A stretch of 64,000 nt of DNA, taken from the NCBI RefSeq assembly GCF_004765805.1, contig NZ_SBIU01000004.1, forward strand, positions 62,001-126,000. The letters run 5' to 3'. The first letter of the stretch is position 1. Every line of letters starts with the position of its first letter. Below, piece by piece: positions 7,927-15,478 of this stretch. The position numbers and the translations under genes are program-made. Origin of the DNA: Halorussus halobius. Lineage in GTDB: Archaea > Halobacteriota > Halobacteria > Halobacteriales > Haladaptataceae. Under the pieces are notes generated by a model, which had not been told where the DNA came from, did no database searches, and saw only the letters and a list, made by a program, of their open reading frames with translations.

Positions 7927-8412
7927 TACGTACGGGTTGCGCCGGACAGCAGATAGCGTTTGCCTCGCTTCGCCGGTCGTGTTCAGATACGCGTCGCCAA
8001 CGACTGCTCGCGCTCGGCGAATCAACCACCATCCTGGCGGACTGAAAGGGCGAGGCGGGGTCACGCGAGCGAAGCGAGTGTGACGTTGTCGGAACTTGCT
8101 TCCGACAGGACTCGCGTTTGCGTGGTCGTCTCTGCGGGCAACTATTCGAAGCGGCGAGCGAAGCGAGCCGCGAGAATATCCCGCAGAGCGACCGCGAGCG
8201 AGCCGAGGGCTTTCGAAGAGTTGTTTGCGGTTCCAGTGTCGCAGTGCGCGTCGAGAGCGTTCGCGGACCCGTCGTCGCTCGAACTGGCGTCTCTGAACAC
8301 TATTGCTCTGTAGCGTCGCCGCCCACGAAGCCGTCGCTATCGGGCGTGGCGTCCGAAAGAATGGAACCGCGAATCGAAGCGAACCCGCGAGGGTTCGTGG
8401 TTAGTCAGCTAT
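7927..8412. other. Gene-free stretch with hairpins and second repeat copy
   Basis: No gene is supported here. Two clear inverted repeats occur: 8061-8083 (GTCAC...GTGAC arms around GCGAGCGAAGCGAG) and 8130-8188, where CTCTGCGGG pairs with CCCGCAGAG and encloses CGGCGAGCGAAGCGAGCCG, itself self-complementary. The second copy of the 131-132 base repeat follows at 8242-8373. Confidence 0.6.
8242..8373 (+). repeat. 132-bp direct repeat, copy 2
   Basis: The counterpart of 6779-6909 in the same orientation, ending 40 bases before the stop of the S-layer gene. Starts of the two copies are 1,463 bases apart. Confidence 0.85.
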
Positions 8413-10989
8413 TCAGTTGCTGCGGCGGAGTGCCAGCAGCGCGGCAGCCACGAGGGCGACCAGCGAGACGGCCATGCCGAAGCCGGGGATGCCAGCACCG
8501 TTACCGCCGTCGTCGGTGGTGGTCTCCTCGGACTCTTCGGTGGTGTCCTCACCACTGGATTCCTCGGTGGTCTCCTCGGTGGTGGTCTCCTCGGTCGTTT
8601 CCTCGGTCGTTTCCTCGGTCGTTTCCTCGGTCGTTTCCTCGGTCGTCTCCTCGGTCGTCTCCTCAGTCGTCGTCTCGTCTTCGCCGTCGTCGACGGATTC
8701 GACGATCACGGCGTCAACGTTGTGCTCGGCGTCAGCAGCACTAGCGGTGGCGCTCAGTTCAGTACCGGTGTCCCAGTCGCTGGTGTCAAATTCGGTGCTG
8801 AACTCGCCCTCACCGTCGACTTCGACGGACTGGGTCAGGAGCGTGTTCGAGGTTTCGAGTTCGACGTCGACGCTCGTCCCGGGCGCGAGGTTACTCGTGC
8901 CGGAGACGCTCGCGTTCTCGGACTGCTCGACTTCGAGCACGTCGCTCTCGTTCAGGTTCGAGAACTCGACGTTCTGCTCGGCAACGTCGAAGGTCGCGGA
9001 CTCGTTGTCCGAGTCGCTGTAGACCCAGTTGTTCTCGCCAACGTGGAAGTCAGCCTCGTACTCATCGCCAGCGTCGATGTTGTGCTGGTCGGTGTCGAGC
9101 ACGAAGTAGATCGTGTCGTTGGTGGCGTCGAAGTAGTAGTTGTCGGCGTTGTCACCGTAGACGATGTTCGGGTTGGCGTTCGGACCCTCGTTCGTCTGAG
9201 TGACGTTCATCCAGACGAAGTCGGCACCTGCACCAGCAGGGAGGTCTTGACCGTTACCGAAGTGGTTGTCCTCGGTGATGTAGCCGTGGACACCCGAGAC
9301 CTGGGCCTCGACCACAGCGAGGTCCTCGTTAGCGATCTCGTCGGACTCGGAGACGCTACTGAGGAACTCGTCCAGCTCGTCGCTGTCCGGCAGGTTGTTC
9401 GCGCTCACGTCGGGGTGGACCCACGTGTTGACGCTGTCGACTCCGGGCTCCGAGACGCTCAGCACCGTCTTGACGTCACGGGTGTTGTCGGAGATACCAG
9501 CGATCACGTCGTACGTCCCCGCGGCGATGGGCGAGCCAAGGTCACTGTCGGCGTCAGTGGCGCGTTCGAGGTCGCCACCGACGAAGACGCCCTGACTCGA
9601 ATTGTGGTTGCCGCCCTCACCGACGGAGCTACGCTCGATGCTGTCGTCACTGTCGGACGCACTCACGAACTGGTGGGGGTCAGTAACAGCGGGGCCGCCG
9701 TCCGCACCAGCAGTCTGGTAGGTGTTGACCTCCACGACGACTTCACCGTCACTGTCACCGTCGACGGCGGTGAAGTTCGTCATGAAGTTGCTGTCAGCAC
9801 TACCGAGCTGCACGTAGGCCTCGTCGGTGTTCGACATCTCGACGGTGATCTCCGCGATGTCACCGCGCTCCTGCGTAATCGTCGAACCGGGGAGGTCGAC
9901 TTCTGCGTCACCGGCTTCGGTGACGTTCAGCGTGTCGGTGGTCGCGTCGACGCCGGAGTTGTCGTGAACCGCACGGACCACGTAGTCACCGGCACCGTAG
10001 TCTTCAATCTCCGAGACGTTACCGAAGTTGACGGTCGCCTCACCGGTACCATCGAACTGCTCGTTGATGGTATCGATGGCGTCGTCGTCCTCGAAGTCAG
10101 CGCCTTCCTCGTAGAGCTCTGCGGTAAAGTCGTCGTTGAATGCCGCGGACGACACGTCAACCACGATGTCTTCCGCAGTCGTGACGTTGATCTCCTGAGC
10201 CTCAGCGGTCAGGTCAAGAGCCTCAACAGTGAGTTCGGTTTCACTACCAGCAATGTCCGAACCAGGATCGTTTTCAGGGGCTGCTCCGTCGTACGTGACG
10301 ACGTAGTCACCCTCTAGGTCGGAAGACTCGTAGTTGACTGCGTCACCAGGCGAAGTGGAGATACGGGCAACCCGATCCCAGCCGCTGTCACCGTCGCTCT
10401 CGTAGAGCGAAATGACAGCATCCTGGGTATTGTTGTCGAAGGTGATGGTTTCACCGGAGTACACAGTCACGGGGTTGTTCGGGCCGAGCGTGTCCTCGCT
10501 GGAATCCGCTCCAAGAACGACGCTCTGCCGCTCGTACGTCTTGTAGGCGACAGTGTACTCGTCTTCGTCAGTGCTGACGGTGTGACGGATGCGGTTGTCC
10601 GCATCGGCATCCTCGACGTCAAGGTCGAACTGAACATCGAGGTCCTCACTGGTGAACTCCGAGTTGAGCGTGACGATGAGAGAATCACCGTCTTGCTCAA
10701 CACCAGCGTCACCCGTCTCGACGCTGGGGCTGGAAACGGTGATGCCAGCGTCAGTCGTTTCGCTGATGTCGATGGTTATTTCGTCGTCCGTTTCACCGGT
10801 GACCTCGGACAACTCAATCGTCTGAGTTGCCGCGTCAACGTTGGTCAGGTCGATGGTGGTGTCTCCGCTTATGCTCGCATCGTTGGCCGCCGAGTCCGCG
10901 GTTGCAGACATCGGGACCATCGCGAACACAGACATCACCAGCATCGCGGACAGGAACAGTCCGCGAATCTTGTCTGATTTGCTTGTCAT
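8413..10989 (-). CDS. csg: S-layer glycoprotein with PGF-CTERM anchor
   Basis: An 858-residue secreted surface protein starting MTSKSDKIRGLFLSAMLVMS, with a Sec-type signal peptide of the kind conserved in haloarchaeal S-layer glycoproteins and a likely cleavage after ATA near residue 32. The body is very acidic, beta-rich, lacks cysteine and has about ten N-glycosylation sequons (NNT, NVT, NVS, NFT, NSS, NDT, NES, NAS). A Thr/Glu-rich stalk (EETT repeats, about residues 775-820) leads to PGFG, a hydrophobic helix and the final RRSN: the PGF-CTERM signal processed by archaeosortase with lipid attachment. It would form the cell-wall lattice. Glycan genes at 42-64 kb may supply its sugars. Confidence 0.92.
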   Translation of the reverse strand: MTSKSDKIRGLFLSAMLVMSVFAMVPMSATADSAANDASISGDTTIDLTNVDAATQTIELSEVTGETDDEITIDISETTDAGITVSSPSVETGDAGVEQDGDSLIVTLNSEFTSEDLDVQFDLDVEDADADNRIRHTVSTDEDEYTVAYKTYERQSVVLGADSSEDTLGPNNPVTVYSGETITFDNNTQDAVISLYESDGDSGWDRVARISTSPGDAVNYESSDLEGDYVVTYDGAAPENDPGSDIAGSETELTVEALDLTAEAQEINVTTAEDIVVDVSSAAFNDDFTAELYEEGADFEDDDAIDTINEQFDGTGEATVNFGNVSEIEDYGAGDYVVRAVHDNSGVDATTDTLNVTEAGDAEVDLPGSTITQERGDIAEITVEMSNTDEAYVQLGSADSNFMTNFTAVDGDSDGEVVVEVNTYQTAGADGGPAVTDPHQFVSASDSDDSIERSSVGEGGNHNSSQGVFVGGDLERATDADSDLGSPIAAGTYDVIAGISDNTRDVKTVLSVSEPGVDSVNTWVHPDVSANNLPDSDELDEFLSSVSESDEIANEDLAVVEAQVSGVHGYITEDNHFGNGQDLPAGAGADFVWMNVTQTNEGPNANPNIVYGDNADNYYFDATNDTIYFVLDTDQHNIDAGDEYEADFHVGENNWVYSDSDNESATFDVAEQNVEFSNLNESDVLEVEQSENASVSGTSNLAPGTSVDVELETSNTLLTQSVEVDGEGEFSTEFDTSDWDTGTELSATASAADAEHNVDAVIVESVDDGEDETTTEETTEETTEETTEETTEETTEETTEETTTEETTEESSGEDTTEESEETTTDDGGNGAGIPGFGMAVSLVALVAAALLALRRSN
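8561..8673 (-). repeat. 12-bp coding minisatellite (EETT repeats)
   Basis: Within the S-layer gene, a 12-base unit coding Glu-Glu-Thr-Thr is repeated about eight or nine times, several copies in a row being identical (plus-strand unit TCCTCGGTCGTT). It encodes the O-glycosylation-type Thr-rich stalk just before the membrane anchor. Such perfect short repeats change length easily. Confidence 0.85.
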
Positions 10990-11398
10990 GGTTTGGTTTG
11001 TTTATTCGGTCGGCGACAGCATCTTTCCGCTGACCCTCGGGGGAACCCGGTACCGCACCGGATGTGGGCCACCTGTACTCGATTCTGCCACCATGGGTAG
11101 GGGTACAGTCGTAAGCAACTGGTGGGTTCGGTAAATACTTTGTGTTATCCTAACCCCGAATCGGCCGTGGTAAACCGTCTCACGTGCGTTTTCGGCGCGG
11201 GACAAGTTCCGCTTGAACGTCGTTCTCTACGGCCGGGAACACGTCGCCGAAAGTAACGGGTCGTTGACGCCGCGCTGCGGCGGTGAACGGGCGTCGTGGA
11301 GGCGAACTCGGACCGGCGGATTCCAGTCAGCGCTCGGAGGAGTCGACCGCGAATCCGTCCCGGACCCGGCCGGCAGACCGACGTCCTCGACCGCCACA
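10990..11398. other. S-layer leader/promoter region and spacer
   Basis: No gene is supported between the S-layer start and the end of engB. The part nearest the S-layer gene probably forms an mRNA leader of roughly 120 bases (see promoter at 11131). The remainder is G+C-rich with no recognisable feature. Confidence 0.5.
11131..11137 (-). promoter_or_regulatory. TATA-like box for S-layer gene
   Basis: On the minus strand the sequence reads AAGTATTTAC. If transcription starts about 25 bases downstream, the S-layer mRNA has a leader of about 120 bases. A long leader is known for the Halobacterium S-layer mRNA. The placement is inferred from sequence alone. Confidence 0.45.
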
Positions 11399-12019
11399 CT
11401 ACGAGAAGAACTGCAGCAGGTCGTCGCGCTTCTGGTCGTGGAGGTGGTCGCTCACGGCCTCCTTCAGCGCCCCGACGTTGCCGCGCTTGGCCGAGATGGG
11501 CGCGATAGTGTCGCGCCACTGCTGCCACGGCGGGTGGAGGCCGAGCCGGTCGGCGAGCGCGTCAAGGCGGTCGTCGCGGTCCTCGACCTTGTCCATCTTG
11601 TTCGCGGCCACGACGACCGGGATGCCCACGTCCCGGAGGAAGTAGAACATCTCGACGTCGTAGGGCACCTCGTCGTCGCCCGAGTGGCGGTCGATGATGT
11701 CGACCGCGCTCTTGGCGTCGACCACCAGGACCCCGACGAGAATCCCGTCGGCGTACTCCTCGATGTACTGCACCACGTCGGTCTTGATCTGCTCGCGGCG
11801 GTCCTCGCTGACCCCGGACATGAACCCGAACCCCGGCAGGTCGGTGAGCACGAAGTCCTCGCTGGCCCAGTCGTAGTGGTTGGGCGAGCGCGTGACGCCC
11901 GGCTTGGCCCCCGTCTCGAAGGTGTGGCCCGTCAACTCGCGCATCAGCGTGGACTTGCCCACGTTCGACCGCCCGACGAAGACGACCTCGTCCGCGCGGT
12001 CCGGACGACTCTCGAACAT
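11399..12019 (-). CDS. engB: GTP-binding protein EngB
   Basis: A 206-residue TRAFAC-class GTPase. G motifs are clear: G1 GRSNVGKST at residues 16-24, G3 DLPGFG at 60-65, G4 NKMD at 140-143, and a G5-like ISAKRG near 173-178. Length and layout fit EngB/YihA, a factor acting in large-subunit ribosome assembly in bacteria and conserved in archaea. Its start ([12 protein letters not shown]) is very close to the G1 motif, as expected. It is a single gene with no operon partner visible and is followed upstream by a 645-base gene-free region. Confidence 0.9.
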   Translation of the reverse strand: MFESRPDRADEVVFVGRSNVGKSTLMRELTGHTFETGAKPGVTRSPNHYDWASEDFVLTDLPGFGFMSGVSEDRREQIKTDVVQYIEEYADGILVGVLVVDAKSAVDIIDRHSGDDEVPYDVEMFYFLRDVGIPVVVAANKMDKVEDRDDRLDALADRLGLHPPWQQWRDTIAPISAKRGNVGALKEAVSDHLHDQKRDDLLQFFS

Positions 12020-12118
12020 ACCCCGGGTTGGTCGGCACGGGGTTTAACGAGTGGGTTTTGGTTCGTGGCGTTCGTTCGGCGGATTCGTCGAGGTCGAATG
12101 GTAGATACGGCAGTGTCT

Positions 12119-12425
12119 GGCGCGCGCGAGCAACGCGCGCGAGGGCCGAGGACCGCAGCGAAGCGAGGACCGCAGGCGGGTGGGGAGGACGAGGTGCGGT
12201 CGCGGTGCTGTGCGGTCACTCGTCGGTCGAGGCAACAGGTAGCTTCCTCCGGAGCGACATCGGACGACGAGAGCGACGAGGAAGCTAGCTACTGCTTGAG
12301 CCTATGAGTGACCGCGACTCCACAGCACAGCACCGCAACCGCACCGCGACGGCGAGCCTCACACCTCCCCAGCCTCGGCGAGCGCCTGAACGCGCTCGCC
12401 TCCCTCGCGCGTCGTGGCGCGACAC
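12119..12425. repeat. Structured intergenic repeat element, copy A
   Basis: No gene lies in 12020-12664. This part is a nested imperfect inverted repeat. Blocks at 12119-12146, 12181-12208 and 12223-12234 recur in the same order at 34008-34035, 34078-34105 and 34119-34130. An inner hairpin pairs 12239-12249 (GTAGCTTCCTC) with 12278-12287 plus a GCTAC tail; an outer stem pairs 12193-12213 with 12325-12345 at 20 of 21 positions. It lies between engB and the DUF389 gene. It could be a structured RNA, a palindromic non-autonomous mobile element or both. Confidence 0.7.
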
Positions 12426-12431
12426 GAGGTC

Positions 12432-12525
12432 GCGCCAGCACGCGCCTGTTCGGCCATCGAGCCGCGCCAGCATACGCCTGGTCAGCCATCGAACCACGCC
12501 AGCACGCCTCTGTCCGAGCGTCGAG
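12432..12525 (+). repeat. 32-bp tandem repeat, three imperfect copies
   Basis: Units begin GCGCCAGCA at 12432, 12464 and (slightly changed, ACGCCAGCA) 12496, each about 32 bases with the shared pattern GCCAGCAC..CGCCTG.TC..CCATCGA. They sit directly after element A and about 140 bases before the DUF389 gene. Spacing is contiguous with no spacers, so it is not CRISPR. Confidence 0.75.
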
Positions 12526-12632
12526 ATAGCGCGCGCCCCGTCAGATAGCGGCCCCGTAACTCGACTGACCCGGAAAAGTACTCGACGCGTCACCCACCCA
12601 CCGATTCACACGCACCGGACCCACAACACGGC

Positions 12633-12639
12633 TTATTTA
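12633..12639 (+). promoter_or_regulatory. TATA-like box for DUF389 gene
   Basis: TTATTTA centred about 29 bases before the ATG at 12665, in otherwise G+C-rich DNA, fits a leaderless haloarchaeal promoter and supports that start over the upstream in-frame TTG at 12653. Confidence 0.6.
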
Positions 12640-12664
12640 CCGCACCCGTCCCTTGCCCGCACGT

Positions 12665-13951
12665 ATGCGGCTCGTACAGGTCTCGATTCCGGCGGGCAAG
12701 CGGGAGACGGTCAGCGATGTCCTCGAATCCGAGGGCATCGACTACATGCTGACCGACGAGACCAGCGGCCGGGAGTTCACCGCCATCGCCTACTTCCCGC
12801 TGCCCACCAGCGCGGTCCAGCCCGTGTTGGACAAGCTACAGGAGGCCGGCCTCGGCGACGACTACCACGCGGTCATCATCGACGCCGAGACCGACACCTC
12901 CCGCCGGTTCGAGGAGTTGGAGAAACGCTACAGCGAGGACAGCGAGTCCTCCGACCAGATCGCCCGGGAGGAGATAATCACCAAGGCCCACGAGATGGTG
13001 CCCGACACCCGGACGTTCATGGCGATGACGATACTCAGCGCGGTGGTCGCCACGTCGGGACTCCTGCTGGACTCCCCGGCGGTCGTGGTCGGGTCGATGG
13101 TCATCGCGCCGCTCATCGGGCCCGCGATGAGCGCGAGCGTGGGCACCGTGCTGAGCGACCGGGACCTGTTCCGCGAGGGCGTGACGTTCCAGTTCGTCGG
13201 CGTCGCCGCGACCATCGTGGCGTCGGCGCTGTTCGCGCTGGGCGTACGCTACGGCTACCTCGTCCCGCCGTGGGCCGACGTGACGACCATCCCGCAGATA
13301 AGCGGCCGATTGACCCCGGACTTCCTCTCGCTGGTCGTCGCGCTCGCCGCGGGCGCGGCCGGCGTGTTCAGCCTCGCGTCGGGGGTGTCGGCCGCGCTGG
13401 TGGGCGTGATGATAGCGGCCGCGCTGGTGCCGCCCGCAGCCGCCGTCGGCATCTCGCTGGCGTGGGGCTACCCGATGGCGGCCGCGAGTTCGCTCGTCCT
13501 CGTGCTGGTCAACGTCCTCTCCATCAACCTCGCTGGGTTGGTCGTGCTGTGGTATCTGGGCTACAAGCCCAAAAACTGGTTCCAGGCGAACGAGACCCGG
13601 TCGACCACGTTCAAGCGCGCGGCAGTCCTCGTGGCCGCCATCGCGGTGCTGTCGGTGTTTCTGGGCGGGGTGACTTACGCGACCATCCAGAACTCCGAGT
13701 TCCAGAACCGGGCCCAGGGCGAGGTCGAGGCCGTCCTCGACCAGCCCGGCACGCCGGAACTGCTCGACGTTAGCTTCCAGGGGAGCGGGACCCTGCCGTT
13801 CGAACGGTCCCAGGAGGTGGTCGTCACGGTCGGGCGCGCGCCCGACGAGGAGTATCCCGGACTCGCCGAACGGTTGAGCCAGCGCATCAACCGCGACACC
13901 GCCGACCGGGTGGACGTGCAGGTCAGGTTCGTGGAGATCGACTCGGCGTAG
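12665..13951 (+). CDS. DUF389 / TIGR00341 family membrane protein
   Basis: A 428-residue protein starting MRLVQVSIPAGKRET. An N-terminal soluble domain of about 115 residues, with an ACT-like ferredoxin fold look, precedes a membrane part with six or so hydrophobic helices containing the family signature LLLDSPAVVVGSMVIAPLIGP and a second half-motif AALVGVMIAAALVPPAAAVG. A soluble C-terminal domain of about 110 residues follows. Function of the family is unknown; the repeated glycine/proline-rich membrane motifs suggest transport. A second, diverged paralog lies at 15479-16876. Confidence 0.88.
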   Translation: MRLVQVSIPAGKRETVSDVLESEGIDYMLTDETSGREFTAIAYFPLPTSAVQPVLDKLQEAGLGDDYHAVIIDAETDTSRRFEELEKRYSEDSESSDQIAREEIITKAHEMVPDTRTFMAMTILSAVVATSGLLLDSPAVVVGSMVIAPLIGPAMSASVGTVLSDRDLFREGVTFQFVGVAATIVASALFALGVRYGYLVPPWADVTTIPQISGRLTPDFLSLVVALAAGAAGVFSLASGVSAALVGVMIAAALVPPAAAVGISLAWGYPMAAASSLVLVLVNVLSINLAGLVVLWYLGYKPKNWFQANETRSTTFKRAAVLVAAIAVLSVFLGGVTYATIQNSEFQNRAQGEVEAVLDQPGTPELLDVSFQGSGTLPFERSQEVVVTVGRAPDEEYPGLAERLSQRINRDTADRVDVQVRFVEIDSA

Positions 13952-14075
13952 CGCGGCGGGGCGCGCCCGACGCGCCCAGCGCACGGCGGACACCGCACGG
14001 GGCGACGGACGCGTGACTCAAACCGACGTTTCACCCAAGCGCGCCTTTTTGACGACCCTCGTCGTATCTCGCTCC

Positions 14076-14822
14076 ATGCGACGGGGAACGCTCGCGACCG
14101 TGGGACTCGCACTACTGGTGGTGACCGCCGGCTGCGTCGGCACCATCGGGCCGACCGACGAGGCAGGGGCACAGCAATCGAGCGACGCCGGTACCGTCAG
14201 CGTCGCGGCGACCGGACAGGCGGCGGCCGAACCCGACCAGGCACTCGTGCAGGTGGCGGTCGTCGCCAGCGCCGACGACGCCGAGACCGTCCGCGAGTCG
14301 CTCGCGGCGAACGCCTCCCGGATGCGCGAGGCGCTCGCGGCGGCCGGCGTCGGCGACGACGCCATCCGCACCGCCTCCTACAGCATCGACCAGCGGTACG
14401 TCGAGCGCGGCGGCGACCGCGTCGCCGAGGGCGTCGAGGGCCGCCACGCCTTCGAGCTGACGCTGTCGGACGTCGACGCGGTCGGGGCGGTCGTCGACGC
14501 CGCCGTGTCGAACGGAGCCGACAGGGTCGAGCGCGTCGAACTCACCCTCTCGGAGGAGCGCCGGCGCGCGGTCCGGGCCGACGCGCTCCGCGACGCGATG
14601 GCCAACGCGCGGGGCAACGCCGACGTCGTCGCCGAGAGCGCGAACCTCACCGTCACCGGGGTCCACTCGGCCTCGACGGGCGACCTGAACTTCGAGCCGA
14701 TTCGCGCGCAGGCGCTCGAGACCGACGATGCCGGGCCCAACGCCGGGGCTCGGACCAGCGTCGAGTCCGGCCCGGTGACGGTCACCGCGCAAGTCGACGT
14801 GACGTACAACGCGACGGGGTAA
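14076..14822 (+). CDS. SIMPL domain lipoprotein
   Basis: A 248-residue exported protein. I chose the ATG at 14076 because it gives a short basic N-terminus (MRRGTLATVG), a hydrophobic stretch and a lipobox VTAGC at about residues 18-22. The mature part fits the SIMPL/DUF541 domain: SVAATGQAAAEPDQALVQV at the start, alternating beta strands and Ala-rich helices, and a C-terminal VTAQVDVTYN strand. SIMPL proteins are surface or periplasmic and poorly understood. It sits between the two DUF389 membrane genes in the same direction. Confidence 0.85.
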   Translation: MRRGTLATVGLALLVVTAGCVGTIGPTDEAGAQQSSDAGTVSVAATGQAAAEPDQALVQVAVVASADDAETVRESLAANASRMREALAAAGVGDDAIRTASYSIDQRYVERGGDRVAEGVEGRHAFELTLSDVDAVGAVVDAAVSNGADRVERVELTLSEERRRAVRADALRDAMANARGNADVVAESANLTVTGVHSASTGDLNFEPIRAQALETDDAGPNAGARTSVESGPVTVTAQVDVTYNATG

Positions 14823-14911
14823 AGAGCAGGGCCGGAGCGCCGGGCGGGACCGACAGCCCCGGACTGAATTGGTTCCGGAATTGATTTTGTCGTCTGCGGA
14901 CACGTCGAACC

Positions 14912-15433
14912 ATGGACGGCCCTCCACTCGGCAAGTCGAACCGACAGTCGTGGCACGAACTCGTCGAGCACTACACGCCCGACGGGTGGCTCGGTCGCCT
15001 CCTGCTCGCCGCCGCCACCGGGACGGTCGGCGGAACGGCGCTGTTTCTGGCGTTCTTCGTCTGGCCGATACTCGCGCCCCTCGCGGCGGCGGTCGGACTC
15101 GCGGGCGTCGGACTGGCGCTGGTCGCCCTCTGGCCGGTGTACCTCTCGCTCATCGGCAACGTGGAGTCGGCAAGCGCGTACCCGGTCGGCGGCGCGAGTC
15201 GGACCGCGACCGACGCCGATTCGGTCTTCGGGGTCGACGCCACGGATTCGACGGCCGGGGGCGACGCCGACGACTCCGACGACGCCGTCGAACTGCTCAA
15301 GCGCCGGTACGCCGCCGGGGACATCACCGAGGAGGAGTTCGAGCGGCGGGTCGACGACCTGCTCGACGCCGACGCCGCGCTCGACTCGTCGCGGCGGTCG
15401 ACCGGCCGGGCACGCGAGCGCGAACGGAACTGA
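14912..15433 (+). CDS. SHOCT domain membrane protein
   Basis: A 173-residue protein with two adjacent membrane helices (about residues 27-50 and 52-78), a variable acidic linker and a C-terminal SHOCT motif (ELLKRRYAAGDITEEEFERR, about residues 128-147). SHOCT is a short oligomerisation segment found at the ends of many unrelated proteins. Role unknown. It lies 45 bases before the second DUF389 gene on the same strand, so the two may be transcribed together. Confidence 0.8.
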   Translation: MDGPPLGKSNRQSWHELVEHYTPDGWLGRLLLAAATGTVGGTALFLAFFVWPILAPLAAAVGLAGVGLALVALWPVYLSLIGNVESASAYPVGGASRTATDADSVFGVDATDSTAGGDADDSDDAVELLKRRYAAGDITEEEFERRVDDLLDADAALDSSRRSTGRARERERN

Positions 15434-15478
15434 CCCGGCCTCGCGGCGGCTCGCACCGGCCTGAACGCTTTTGCGTCG

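Noticed and set aside
8722..10317. A 531-residue open frame on the plus strand opposite the S-layer gene
   Set aside because: It is antisense to a gene with a clear signal peptide and C-terminal anchor; its Val/Gly-rich composition is what the complement of Thr/Asp-rich coding sequence gives.
12044..12235. Small minus-strand frames with PRPHLVLP at 12.1 kb and 34.0 kb
   Set aside because: Their similarity comes from the repeated structured element, not from a shared protein: the blocks are separated by unalike stretches and composition is not protein-like.
12432..12525. CRISPR-like repeat array
   Set aside because: Units are contiguous with no unique spacers and there are no cas genes. The same applies to 33252-33351.
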